Origin: Stratiolaelaps scimitus
Lineage: Eukaryota; Arthropoda; Arachnida; Mesostigmata; Laelapidae
Assembly (NCBI GenBank): GCA_019614645.1
Contig: JABWDB010000034.1
Span: 930,001 to 994,000 of the forward strand
Direction of reading: 5' to 3'
Length of the DNA: 64,000 nt
This document shows, one piece after another, positions 37,735 to 48,374 of the stretch (position 1 is its first letter; every line of letters begins with the position of its first letter). Under the pieces are notes generated by a model. The model saw only the letters and a list, made by a program, of their open reading frames with translations, was not told where the DNA came from and did no database searches. Position numbers and translations under genes: made by a program.

Positions 37735-38838
37735 AATGATTGCATCTGTGTCTCGTCATCGCATACGTGAGAGCACGTGTTGTCGTAGTGCCAACACGGC
37801 AACTAGTGATATTGCACTACGCCGTCGCTTTCCAATCGGTAGCAATCGTGAGGATCGACTCCTGACAGGATAGTTCAGGACAAACAGAATGCGACGGAGA
37901 AATTGATTGCGTTGTCATCATCTTCAAGATGTTCGTGCAGTAATTGGTGAGCCGAAAAACTATATCACAATCGACGCGGTTCTCGCCTGTTGTGGGGAAC
38001 AGATTGAGTTCGGCCGAATTTGGTCGAGACGAAACCGCTTCGACGGCGTCTTCTACGACGAACTGCCATTAAACATTCGATAACGGATGAGGTGAGATAA
38101 TTGAGATAACTTCTGCTTGGGTTAAACACGTCCGACATCGCATGTGTCCGACATAGCATAGGTGTTTACCACGCATGTTCAAGTGACATGGGAGATAGCG
38201 GGGGGTCGGCGAGACATTGCGATCGCGTCCGCGAAATGTGCTCATGTATGAGACAGGAATGATGGGGTCTAGCGATTCGGGAGGCTTTGTGGCACTGTTC
38301 AAATGCAGGACCGGTCAGGGGTCACGCCCGCGAAATACTCTGGTTTCCGGCAGCAAGCGAGCATGCGTACGATGTCCGCTTTGAAAGCGAAACAAATATA
38401 TAAAATGATGGATGATTTTTGTCGTATGGTCGAGAATGCAACGATTCATTAATAATATTGGCCCCGACGCCTAATGCCTATTGGTCTCCTGTCTAACTAG
38501 TGTTGAGATTATCTGTGATATCTATTCGTTGAACCCGTCTCGGATACATACGGCTTCACTGCGCATATAGATATATATATATATCATATGGAGGAACGAT
38601 TGAGGAGAATCGGTCAGTTCGACAGCCAGTGCATAGTGATAATTAATGACGAAAAAACAATGATGAGAGACTCGTGTGGAGGTCATACCATGTGCTCCAT
38701 AGGCGCCGAGGGTAACTGCCGAGGCTCCGAGGAACGCCGCTATCCTAATGAACAAAGTTGGTGGACAGACCGCGTACCGAGGTGGCAACGGGACCCCTTT
38801 CGCTTGGGCGGGATCCACCGAAGTGACGACACCGGCAT
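24505..38838 (-). CDS. TMEM256: TMEM256 homologue (UPF0382/DUF423 membrane protein), three coding exons seen, start missing
   Basis: Small multi-pass membrane protein of unknown precise role. Exons in transcript order: 38838-38689, 29697-29588 and 24648-24505, with introns of about 9.0 and 4.9 kb. All junctions are GT/AG and phases agree. Exon A gives FIRIAAFLGASAVTLGAYGA, the diagnostic N-terminal helix of the family. Exon B gives VFHTANLYHFLHTLVLFMV, and exon C TGTLLILGIIVFSGTCYMQV then ATPYGGMLLIAAWTSFLL and stop. Together they match the family order GAxGAH, AnxYHFlH, G..LF.G...FSG..Y, and APxGG. The reading frame of exon A has no ATG and meets an in-frame stop upstream of its acceptor (CCAG at 38839-38842), so at least one more 5' coding exon must lie to the right, at or beyond the window end. 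Arthropod members often carry such an N-terminal extension. The small coding size spread over 14 kb is unusual. Confidence 0.88.
25490..25970 (+). mobile_element. LINE 3' end with (GAATTT)n tail
   Basis: The frame ending at 25787 reads FKMSKGRIPNDITFPITTVV, FVIPFAVKESSRHALAYRLP and VWGSLPREIRSLSSAKKFAA, then FFINQM and stop. This is the usual C-terminus of a non-LTR retrotransposon ORF2 protein (VWNSLP-IR---S...F). AATAAA follows at 25941-25946, and the copy ends in TTTGAATTTGAATTTGAA, a short tandem tail of the kind LINEs leave at their 3' end. It is 5'-truncated. The C-terminal region is similar to the copy at 6.3-7.0 kb. Confidence 0.8.
28719..28754. repeat. (TA)n microsatellite
   Basis: Perfect TA run inside TMEM256 intron 2. 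Confidence 0.95.
29496..29546. repeat. (TA)n microsatellite close to a TMEM256 exon
   Basis: About 50 bp of TA, only about 40 bases beyond the splice donor of TMEM256 exon B (exon ends at 29588). Confidence 0.97.
34469..34524. repeat. Perfect foldback palindrome with (TA)n centre
   Basis: Left arm ATATTTCCACCCCTAA (34469-34484) is the exact reverse complement of right arm TTAGGGGTGGAAATAT (34509-34524). The 24 bases between are TA repeats, so the whole 56 bp can fold on itself. Confidence 0.95.
36919..36971. repeat. (TA)n microsatellite, about 53 bp
   Basis: Perfect AT/TA run. Confidence 0.97.
37690..37731. repeat. (TA)n microsatellite with one AAA interruption
   Basis: TA array interrupted by AAA near 37701. 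Confidence 0.95.
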
Positions 38839-38842
38839 CTGG

Positions 38843-39225
38843 AAAATCAATGAAGAACAGGCTGTTAATTTGAATCGATCATTAATTATAATAACGTGCG
38901 AAATGATTTCGGCTACAATTGCCACGATATTGGTAAATGTCAATACCACGCCAGGGGGGCGGGCAAGTCTACCATTGGCAGAAGTTGGTTTCACCTAAAT
39001 TGAAGGTCGCTTTTCTACAGGTTGAATCCATCGGGGCAAATCGTATTGTTGATGTGAAAGTTTTTCGGAATCCAGGTTATCGTTCGTCTAATGAAATCTC
39101 ATTTTATCCTTAGCACAAATTCCGTTCGTCAACGGTCCACCGATCCTGTTTATAGTCGACCGCGGTAATCCGCATAGGGATCACCAAACGGCATAAATAT
39201 CCGGCTTACATTACTCTGTCTCTCT

Positions 39226-39262
<37 letters not shown>

Positions 39263-40049
39263 CGTTAAAGCGGAAAGCCTTGCAAAAATGGCTGGGTTGC
39301 CACTCGCCGCATGATCCCGGGACCGCCACCAGCACTGCTATCGAAATTTAGTCACTTCAAATATTTAGCTTGAGCAACAAGACGGCGGTATGCAGCAGAA
39401 TCTCTACGGCAGCACCTATTCGCCTGTGGGCATTCATTTTGTTTTAACTAACGCCGCTCCAGCCATAAGCATCCCTGCGCGGAAAGACGATACCACCGCG
39501 ATAGCCCTGTTATCCATCTGCCTATGCACTGAGCACACCGATGCTGGGAGGTGGGGGCGCGGCCTCGGCATCACCGTCCAGCCTCACCGCAGAGGTGTTA
39601 AATCAACCAGCTCGTTGCCGGTGAGAGAATTTCGAACGACTTTTGCGAATTTACAGCAGAAAAAAGAATAGCAATGACCAACGAGGGGTTTCATAGTTAG
39701 ACCCATTGCCTCACTGGTCGCGTTTCGCCCCCAAATTGCTCGTCCTAGCTCAGACGAACACTCTAGGCCGATCGGCGCCCGCGCGGATTACGTCGGCGGC
39801 GGCGGCGGTGACGACGACGACTGGCACGTCTACGAGTGAGTGCTAAGCAATGTTCGACAAGACGTGAAGAAATCAAAATGACGGCAACAACAATAACAAC
39901 AACAACGGAACAATAACATTGAAACAACAACAGCAACAACAACAACTCTCAAAATCGTGAGGTGTCGAGCAGATACCAAAAACGCTTTAGAACATTTTGT
40001 TGTTTCGGGCCGATTTTTGCAGCGGACCGTCCAACGTGAGCGGGTTACG

Positions 40050-40092
<43 letters not shown>

Positions 40093-41225
40093 TGTATTAG
40101 CAAATGTTCGGTGGTGTTTTCTTTATTCGCGTACAAATCTCATCCGTTTGCGCGTTCAGTATCGTCTGGCGAAAGTTTGCCCCAAAAAAAAAGAAGAAGA
40201 ACCAAGTCGCTCGCCACCGTGCCCTAGTCATCGATGAATCCTCTTCCGCTGATCATGACAGCAAACAACACGTGGCAGGGGCAACTTGCCAAATCAAACA
40301 GTCGATATCGTCTCTCGCTCTGTCTTTCTCTTTCTCTCCAACGTCGACATCGGGAATCAGCCATTTGTGTCGGCGTCTGCCAAGAGGACAACAAACAAGC
40401 TCAGATTCACTTGTCAACGCAATCCAGCCGCGATCGAACGATGCGCACCGATTGGTCACTTGCTTGAAGAAATATTGACGAAGCGTTCGAGCTCACGAAC
40501 GTCCGACCGTGTCACCCGACTCGACGGTGATTACTGCTGATGCTGCAATTCCTCCTCCCCCTCCTCCTCCTGCTCGTCCTCCTGTTGTTTACAGTCGATA
40601 CGATCCTTGCCACCAGCGTTATCTTAGTCATTGATGTCATCATTTACTACCAGCAGAAAACAGCGGCAGCAGCAGCAGCAGCAGCATCCGCAAGACGATA
40701 ATGAACATCGCGATCTTCGAGACGGTAACAGCGAACGTTTTGCGCACACACACACACACACACACACGCCCGTGTGCTCCCCCGTAAACCCTGCATTGTC
40801 AGGCCTGGCAGCAGATCTCATCGGATATCGTTGTCCGAGCATCAGACCTGTGCGGCGAACGATTGTCATTGCCGATACAGCGGATGGCACGTGCGCGAGC
40901 CGAAGAACGCGCTGAATCATCCAGGCGCTGGAAGCTGTTGAGCTTCCATGCCCTCCTCCCCGTCCTGTCCACGAGTTCATAATGCGAGTTTGCCCCGAAC
41001 GGGCGACGCGTTGCCGAGCGGAAACGAGAATGTTGGCGTCGCTAAACGTTCGCCCCAATCAATGGGCGCTCACAGACGAGCACGTACGAACGATTTACAT
41101 TAGCGTTCAAACTAGCGGATCGCGAGGCAGACGTAGAGGGTGGGCATCAGGACAAAAGGCCAGAACGGTGCTATAATAATTCTTATGAAATAATAATTGT
41201 TATCAGTGGTAGTAAGGTAGGGTAA
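38843..41225. other. Region upstream of the TMEM256 exons, no gene recognised
   Basis: It contains TA arrays at 39229-39259 and 40050-40090, (CAA)n at 39886-39945, (CAG)n at 40666-40686 and (CA)n at 40744-40767. A plus-strand frame ending DDDDWHVYE at about 39838 looks protein-like but has no ATG and a preceding stop at about 39677. The missing first TMEM256 exon could be anywhere from here rightward. Confidence 0.4.
40050..40090. repeat. (TA)n microsatellite
   Basis: Perfect TA run of about 40 bp. Confidence 0.96.
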
Positions 41226-41356
41226 GGCTTTATTGATTTGTTAAAGGAACTGCATAGAATGCTTGAGTTCTCTTATATGTCACGCAACGGGATTCGAACC
41301 TGCGGCCTCTGGCTTTTTACACCCAAACACTCAGCCGTCCAAGCCACCGCGCTAGT
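41226..41356 (-). mobile_element. tRNA-derived SINE, copy 2
   Basis: Minus-strand head GCGCGGTGGCTTGGACGGCT has an A-box-like TGGCTTGGACGG, followed by B box GGTTCGAATCCC (plus 41289-41300). The tail contains TGCAGTTCCTTTAAC. The plus-strand string TTAAAGGAACTGCA is shared exactly with copy 3, and CCTGCGGCC...CTTTTTACA is shared with it inside the tRNA-like part. This is the best preserved copy in the window. Confidence 0.82.
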
Positions 41357-42837
41357 GGTAGTAGTCGTAGTAACTCAATCAACTCAATCCTATTCGATCG
41401 GAAGCCTATCAGGCAACGTAGGACCTGGAGGAAAGAAAAAACCCTTCATTAACACCCTTCGTCGAGGTGAGGTGGCGGCGGGGGCGACCGGCGGCGGATC
41501 GTCGCCGATAACAGAACCTCAATGAAGTCTCTCATAGATCAGAGACAATGGGTGAGATATCATAAGATCCGACTCTGATTGTTTTTTTTTGCAGGTTTCG
41601 ATATGTTCGCGCTCATGCGATCGAGTCCGGCCCATTAATTCATTCCGCCTTAACCGCCCATGAGCGAACAATAGGATAAGAGCACAATTGTGATGACGCC
41701 TGATCTTAGTTTGGATCATCCATTGCGATCAAGCTGTCATCTTCACTTGTGCGTACATCAGACATCAGTCCGGTGATCGGCCCGGCGAGGATTACGCTGC
41801 TTGCATCCGTAAGTGCGACTTGTAATAAAATTGCAACAATCTGACGATGCCCCGCTTATTGCTCATGAATAATATAATATAGATGAGCTTCGTTCTTGCC
41901 ACCTCTAGTGTTGATATATATATATATATTATATGTATTATATAGTCTTCTTCTATCCAAACTACTTAGATTGCATCTTACACAGACAATTTACTAGACT
42001 ATGTTAATAATCATCCCATTGCTGGGTGCATTGCACCTGGCTTTTGTCGATCTGCTGAGATTCGCCACTGTTCTAGCCGCCCGCCACTATACTGCTCAAC
42101 GCACCATTACAGCGATGACAATTACGTTGTTGACTTTTTGATTTATTTCATTATTATTATTATCATTATGTTGTTATTGCTGCTGCTAATTGTATAGGAT
42201 TTCTCTTTTTCCCCAAGGACTTTCCCCTTTCTATAACATGATGCCTACGTCTCACGTGTCCGGCTACGCTGTTCATCTTCAATAATTATTTACCATTTGT
42301 TTGTTCGTGCCTTCATTCTGTCTGTCTCTCTCTCTGCCGGGAGATGGTGGGACTCCTTGCCGCTAAGCAGTTTACACGATTGATAAACGCGATAACAATA
42401 CGAATACACCGTAATATATCGAATAGAAAAGGGGATGCCTCTGGTCAGATACGCGTGGCGTGTCCATGCATCGGCGGCAGCGGCAGACACCAACGCTAAC
42501 TAGCCAATGCTAGTTGAGACGTCAGGGATTCTACAAAAATCGACTTCGCCGAACGCTCAGCCCGTTGGTAGTCGAATATGGTACAACGTTCCCGCTGCTG
42601 CGGGCACGCTTGCGGCGAGCGGAGCCGCCACCGTTTGGCGCGTCTCGGACGACGGCGGTCAACAGCGGCGGGGTAGTTTCGCTAATTAGCAGCAAGCGGC
42701 TACAACAATGGATAATTGTGCACCAACCGAATACAATTCGCAGTATCGTCCGTGGCGAATAGCGCAGTAGTAGCAAGTAGCAGCAGTAGTTGTAGTAGTG
42801 GAAGTAGGCGTCCCCTTGAAAATGCAAATGTGCAACA

Positions 42838-42927
42838 ATGGTGGGGATCGAACCCGCCGTGCACCTACGTCCGTCTCCTACGATTGCAAGGCAGGCTCAC
42901 ACGAATGCACCGCCAGGCCACCGGGCT
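42838..42927 (-). mobile_element. tRNA-like SINE head, second type
   Basis: Minus strand GAGCCCGGTGGCCTGGCGGT (A-box-like) is followed by GCCTGCCTTGCAATCG (anticodon-arm-like) and B box GGGTTCGATCCCC (plus 42843-42855). The size, about 90 bp, is that of a tRNA-derived unit. The downstream sequence does not match the tail of the other SINEs, so this is either another family or a truncated copy. A true tRNA gene is unlikely because the acceptor stem does not pair well by eye. Confidence 0.6.
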
Positions 42928-43033
42928 CAAGGGGTTGTCCGTCTAATGAAGCATGAACGCCGAAAGCCGTGTCACCGTGGACGTTAAATGTTGACGGTGG
43001 GTCAGCCCAAAAAATATATATAATATATATATA

Positions 43034-43290
43034 CAGTGGTGTGAATTAACATAGCTCACCCCCTATATTTCAACACTCGATAACTGAGGGTGTGTCTATC
43101 ATTTTTCACCACCGAAATATGACACATTTTGTTGTAGCAGGCTGCATGCGATGTTGTATGCGCTGTTCTTTGTGGTAAATATGTTATTTGACACGTACAT
43201 TAATCTGACACAGACGAAATGCCTCAAATGTGTATTCTTTGTAACGATTGTTGAAATATAGGGGGTGGGCTATGTTTATTCACACCACTG
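43034..43290. mobile_element. 257-bp Tc1/mariner-type MITE with 41-bp terminal inverted repeats
   Basis: The left end CAGTGGTGTGAATTAACATA (43034 onward, to 43074) and the right end (43250-43290), read on the other strand, match at 39 of 41 positions. Both ends are flanked by TA (43032-43033 and 43291-43292), the target-site duplication of Tc1/mariner elements, and the CAGTGG terminus is typical of that superfamily. The 175-bp interior has no coding frame, so the element is non-autonomous. It sits inside a (TA)n tract, consistent with insertion into TA sites. Confidence 0.92.
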
Positions 43291-44447
43291 TATATATAAA
43301 AGTAGTTGTCATCATTGTCGTACCGCAGAAATAGGCCGAGATATTTTATAGGAGGAGATAGCACCTCTGCGGGGAGTGCGTTGAGGTGAAGAGGCCGAAG
43401 ACAGCTGGAGTTGAATTTGATTCGCATGGACGACCCATGCTCCGCCTCAACCCATGTATGCTATTGTATCTAGGCAATTGTGTCTCATGTGGGGGTACCA
43501 TTACAGTAAAACAAAAAAGGGCGAAAAAAAAACACAACACTAAAAAGTATTCACTCTCGCGATAGCTCGAGAGACACTATCCATGATATTTGTAACCAAC
43601 TTTGTTATATATAATAGCTATTGTTACGGTGTGGCATCACGGCCAGCATGTAGGATACATGCCGTCTTGGCGGAAGGGCTTGACCCCGGCAATCTCTCAA
43701 TGCCAACCCAGTAATCAGAAGAATGAACGGGGATAGAGAGAGAGAGATAAAGCGAGCGGTGTCAACTCCCTATCGGCATCAATCGCTAACTCGAATCAGC
43801 GTTCTCCCGCGAGCGGCACCGTTCAACAAGTTGCTACAGCAGCTTCACTACGGCGTACGGTACATTCGCCTATCTCGCTTCAAATTCGCGATCTTCATCT
43901 ATTTTTCACAGCGAGCTGAAAGGTTGCAGGCAGTAAAAAGAAATAAAATATTCGCAATATATTTCCATTGCAGCCACTAGATCGCGTTCCGCTCCAGGTC
44001 GCCGCATCGCTCGCCGCCTCCGAAGATTTTCCAATTTCTCGTTCGGGCCCGTGTTACGTCGTCTGTCGCTGATAACCCCCCCGCCCGCCCGCTCGTCGGA
44101 TCAACCCCATCATAGTCGTTATAACAGCTGTTCGTGTGGCCCTAACACGCTGTTGTATCTGGTCGATGAAGAACTAGAACGCTGTGGCGGAGCGAACAAC
44201 GGCTACAAGCGAACTTTTCCAGACGAGCCTGGAAGCGATTGTCGCGACTCGATTGTTGGCGATCGTTGACTCGACCCGCCCGGCGGCGATTGCCGCTGCC
44301 GAGCTACAATTTGGGGATTTCTATTATTATTACTATTATTATGATTGTTGTTATTATTATTATTATATAATAGATATAACACACAAGGATTTCTCAAAGA
44401 TGAAGACAATCGAGGGATAGAGGGGGGAACCGAAGGAGATAAAGAAA

Positions 44448-44753
44448 TTGCCAAATAAAGAAGAACAACAACAACAACGCCTCGTGGACGTTTTAGCCCA
44501 GCTTGCCTTCGAGCTGATCAGCAACTGTCGTCGGCCGCTGCCCGCGACGGCTGTACGTATGTATTCGAGGCAATGTCGAGTGGTGACACAACGCCTCCGG
44601 GCGGAACCTGTCCAGCTGACCCGGAGCGGCAGTCAGTGCGGTTCGGATTCGGATCTCCGGATCGGCGCGCGGCGCCTCGTTCGCTCATGTGTTACTTATG
44701 TGTTTGTGTCTGAAGATGCGAAAAGTATTCCTGATGTCATTCGCGACTGTTGA
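44448..44753 (+). other. Unassigned open frame, 101 codons
   Basis: Begins MPNKEEQQQQRLVDVLAQLA and continues FELISNCRRPLPATAVRMYS with GC-rich third positions. The start contains a (CAA)n run. No domain is recognised and no splice partners were found; it may be chance or a fragment of an unknown gene. Confidence 0.15.
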
Positions 44754-45257
44754 TACCGTTGTCACCGCGATACAACTGCTGCTGCTGCGACAGCCGAGCG
44801 TCTACCAATGCCCATCGAATGGTATTGTCACAGGCTCCCTTCGACTTGGCTGGCCCGACGCTTCGATTCGATACCGACACATACAAAAGGCGTGAGATCC
44901 CCTTTCTCCGGTTTTGGATATCGTATATCTGGTGGTGGTGGTAGTTGTCAGAGCTCGCGCGGCCATTGTTCGTTTGTGTGTGAGTGAAGTATAAAGGCTG
45001 CCGTTGCCTTCTACGATGCAGATTGTCTGGTTTGCAGGAGATTCCGTCGAGTAAAACAGAAACGCATTGATAAACGCCGAATTCTAGAAAGATTGATGAT
45101 AATAATCGTCCGGGGACCGCGGAGGCGAGACGCTAAGTCTCTGTTCGGCTATGGCTATTTCGAGGAGATCGCGGATAACAATAATAAACAAAATACTATG
45201 TTTCCATAGAAAGGCTCTTCTTGAAATGAACAATGTTGTCAAATCAAGTTGTATATC

Positions 45258-45263
<6 letters not shown>

Positions 45264-45339
<76 letters not shown>

Positions 45340-45362
45340 GAAGAAGAAGAAGAAGAAGAATA
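45264..45362. repeat. Compound (TAA)n-(GAA)n trinucleotide array
   Basis: About 25 TAA units change directly into about seven AAG units near 45339. Confidence 0.97.
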
Positions 45363-46945
45363 ATTACATATAGACCCTAAGTGTTGCGTTTTGCTTTTAC
45401 CCAACATTCGAGTTTCTGTCAGAATACGCACGCGTTGAGCGACCCAGCAAACAACCTAGCCGCTCGCACGAATCAGCAGAAAGGCGGGATACGTGAGAGC
45501 GGCGTTATCAATAATTACATCAGATGAAACTTTATTTCATTGACGGGAAAGCGATCCGACGGTAGGAACACGCCAAACCTTACGAGTTTCCTCCTCTAAT
45601 TTCCTCCTCTAAAAAAAAAAACCTTGAGGGTCGCCTCCCCCACCAATGCTGTTCCTATACGACCACCGGAGCTGCTGCTGCTGCCGCCGCTTCTCTCGGA
45701 AAATATCCACGAGCGGCTGAAACGCGGACCCCACCCTGACAGAGTATGTGGCGTGGTCGCTGACGAGCGACCAGAAATCAACTCAGCAATTTTCGCTGTA
45801 TATCGCCTGTTGACGAGAAGCGAGCCGAGCTATCTTTCGGCGATGTGTGAACTGGGCCCCCCCCCGCCCTATGCTAAATCAGCTACGTCCAAATGCTAAT
45901 CGTCTACACCGCGTTTGGCCGTCTCGGCGCCGCCAACAGGCACCGAGTCTCATAAAGTCCCCTGCGGCTGCTACTTATGCCGCTGTTTGACGGAAACGGA
46001 AGCAGCCGATGGAGGTTGAGCTTCTTCGGTCGAAGCTTGACAATGCCTGCCAACGCTTGCCAACGGGCACAATGACACACGGGGCAGGGTGAGCGCGGTG
46101 CCGTATTTGAATGTAGCAGCCACAGTCGAGTTGCTGGTGTGGCATTGTCTTTGTATTGCCAAGGTCGCTTTAAAAGGGCAATTTATTTTCGAACGATTTC
46201 TAGGAAAATCGACAGCTTCCCTGGGACAGGTCAATTTTGCTGCTGCTGCTGCTGTCGCTGTCGTCGAGGAAATTGTGCACATACGATTACTATGTTATTA
46301 GTGTTGCTGGGGACTGATGTTTGTGATTCGCACTAAATGATGAGAGAATTATGGACGAAATTTATCATTTTCTTATCATTAGGGAAACGTGGCACTAAGT
46401 ACTTGGTTGGCAGTTTTAGCAACGTTTGATTACGGATCAAATGTAGATTTGGAGTGAACGACCACTGGCTGTCTATATATATATATATATTGTCTTTGCA
46501 GTAAAATGGCACAGTGGTAGCAAGTTACTTTATGCAGATCAATCGGCAATGGGTTATGCATCTCCTAAGTTCAATAAAATAATAATAACTAATGGTCAAA
46601 TATATTCCACTACACCGCTCTAACAAGAGTCACACGTTATCATCTTGTTCACTACTTAACCGTTTGAGGAAAATCCCAAGAAAAATCGAGCAAGACTCTA
46701 GTGCCCATCGGGTTTAAGTCATCGAGTATATATGCTTCTATAAGGCCGTCGCATCTTCCCCCATTATCCCTTCCGAGGACCCTGTTGTGTTTATCTTCTT
46801 TAATCGAACAGTCACTTTCAGAAGGTCATTCCTCTCTGTGAAAACACCAATCGCATAGAACGAACATCGACTGACTGGCAGATGACGTCTTTCTGCGCAA
46901 ACGTAATCATCCGGCAACACGAACGTGAGCACAGCACTTTTTCTG

Positions 46946-47128
46946 TGTTGTTGTTGCTGCTGGTGTTGCTGCTGCTGTTGTTGTTGCTGTTGTTGTTGCT
47001 GTTGTTGTTGTTGTTGTTGTTGCTGTTGCTGTTGCTGTTGTTGTTGCTGTTGTTGTTGTTGTTGTTGCTGTTGCTGTTGCTGTTATTGTTGTTGCTGTTG
47101 TTGTTATTGTTGTTGTTGCTGCTGCTGC
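46946..47128. repeat. (TTG/CTG)n trinucleotide array, about 180 bp
   Basis: An imperfect run of TTG, CTG and TTA triplets, equal to poly-Leu, poly-Cys/Cys-rich or poly-Asn/Ser depending on frame. No conserved coding sequence flanks it, so reading frames through it are not accepted as genes. Confidence 0.96.
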
Positions 47129-48137
47129 CTAGGCGCGTGTGAGTGTGTTTCCAGTGAGAACACATTCTCCTGAGCGCTGTCTCCTCGTTTGTGTCCGAGA
47201 CAAGAGCCCCTAAGGTATCACTGCCACCCCCCGTTCGCAACCCCCGGCCAATGACATCGGTTCGGCCGTCAGCGATGATGTTCTCTCGCGGACGGCATCT
47301 TCACATCGCCGATGCATATGACGATGTCTCGTTATACGGGTCGGGTGGTGGTAGTCTCCTTCACTCTACTTGGCTCGTTGTATTTATTTCTTTATATTAC
47401 ACACTGTGATCGTTTACCGCCGTCGGTCGACGGACTCGGGTCGGCCACCGCGGCTGATGGCACAGCCGGCATGCAGAGGGCTGGCTAGCTAGTTACCCTG
47501 TCGTCATCTCGAATGCTTTATAGCACCGACAGAGAATAGAAGATGAAGGAGGAACAAAGCCGACTGCAACGACTACAAGACCAACGTGTCCCCGGCCGCT
47601 GTCGGGGAGAGCGGGGACGTCTGAGTGTTTATGGTGTGTCCCTCTCAGCATAGTCAGCTGCCGAGTCAGTAGTGGTTGAGAACCGGGAGATGCGAGACCC
47701 ATCGCGAAACGCCTCGACTAGGTTTGAGGTCGTTTCCACACATAGGAGGCTGGCCGGCTGGCAAGTGAATGAGTAAATGGGCCTAGTGGAGGCCCGGCTA
47801 AGTGACGGGGTCATGATGTCATCGTGTTTCGAAGGAATAGTTGTCAAAGCGAACAAGGCACGTCTCGATCTGAAGCCGGTCGACGGCCGCGGACGACTCA
47901 TGCGTGGCGCTCAGCGTGCTCTGAGCAATGTTGAGGTAGCTTCAGTGGTGAACGGCAAAACAACTGTATCTTGTGACTCTGATCAGCTGACCCTGATAAT
48001 AATAATAATTGTAATGACTCGGAACTCGTTCTTCCTTAGGTTCCCTATTATATGAAATTTGCGGAATCGAACCTGTCACTTTGCATTAATCGGGTAATTT
48101 TACAATTTCACAATAAAATGACGCGCTCGAATCCGTA

Positions 48138-48168
<31 letters not shown>

Positions 48169-48334
48169 AGGCAAGCAAACTCTTCATCGCTGAGACGTCG
48201 TATATGTGCTGCTCCCCGCTGCTCAGATAGCAAGCTTTCCAATATCGGGCCCCCCGTTCGTGGACAGGAATTCGAGAACGTTTTTCACAAGAACACGGTT
48301 GAGTCACGCCTTGTTCTGTGATGTACTCATATAC

Positions 48335-48374
<40 letters not shown>

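Larger units (their letters stand above)
29698..38688. other. TMEM256 intron 1 content
   Basis: Nine kilobases with no recognised exon. It holds (GA)n at 31119-31142, (GT)n at 31694-31711, a foldback palindrome at 34469-34524, GC-rich low-complexity DNA at 35200-35830, (CAG)n near 36113-36145, (TTG/CTG)n near 36399-36436, and TA arrays at 36919-36971, 37232-37262 and 37690-37731. Open frames here are mostly repeat translations. Confidence 0.5.
43291..46945. other. Region without a recognised gene
   Basis: It holds (GA)n at 43735-43746, (ATT)n near 44321-44365, the compound AAT/AAG array at 45264-45362 and (GCT)n at 46237-46256. A 101-codon plus frame (44448-44753, starting MPNKEEQQQQRLVDVLAQLA) has a GC-rich coding texture but no recognised family. 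Confidence 0.4.

Noticed and set aside
38522..38818. TMEM256 start at the codon for position 38818
   Set aside because: That codon is GTG, not ATG, and the frame continues upstream to a good CCAG acceptor at 38839-38840, so it is an internal exon.
45084..45431. 115-codon frame rich in Tyr
   Set aside because: It is the minus-strand reading of the TAA/GAA array.
46818..47240. Frames of 80-140 codons giving poly-Asn, poly-Leu and poly-Cys
   Set aside because: They are translations of the (TTG/CTG)n array in different frames and strands, with no conserved flanks.
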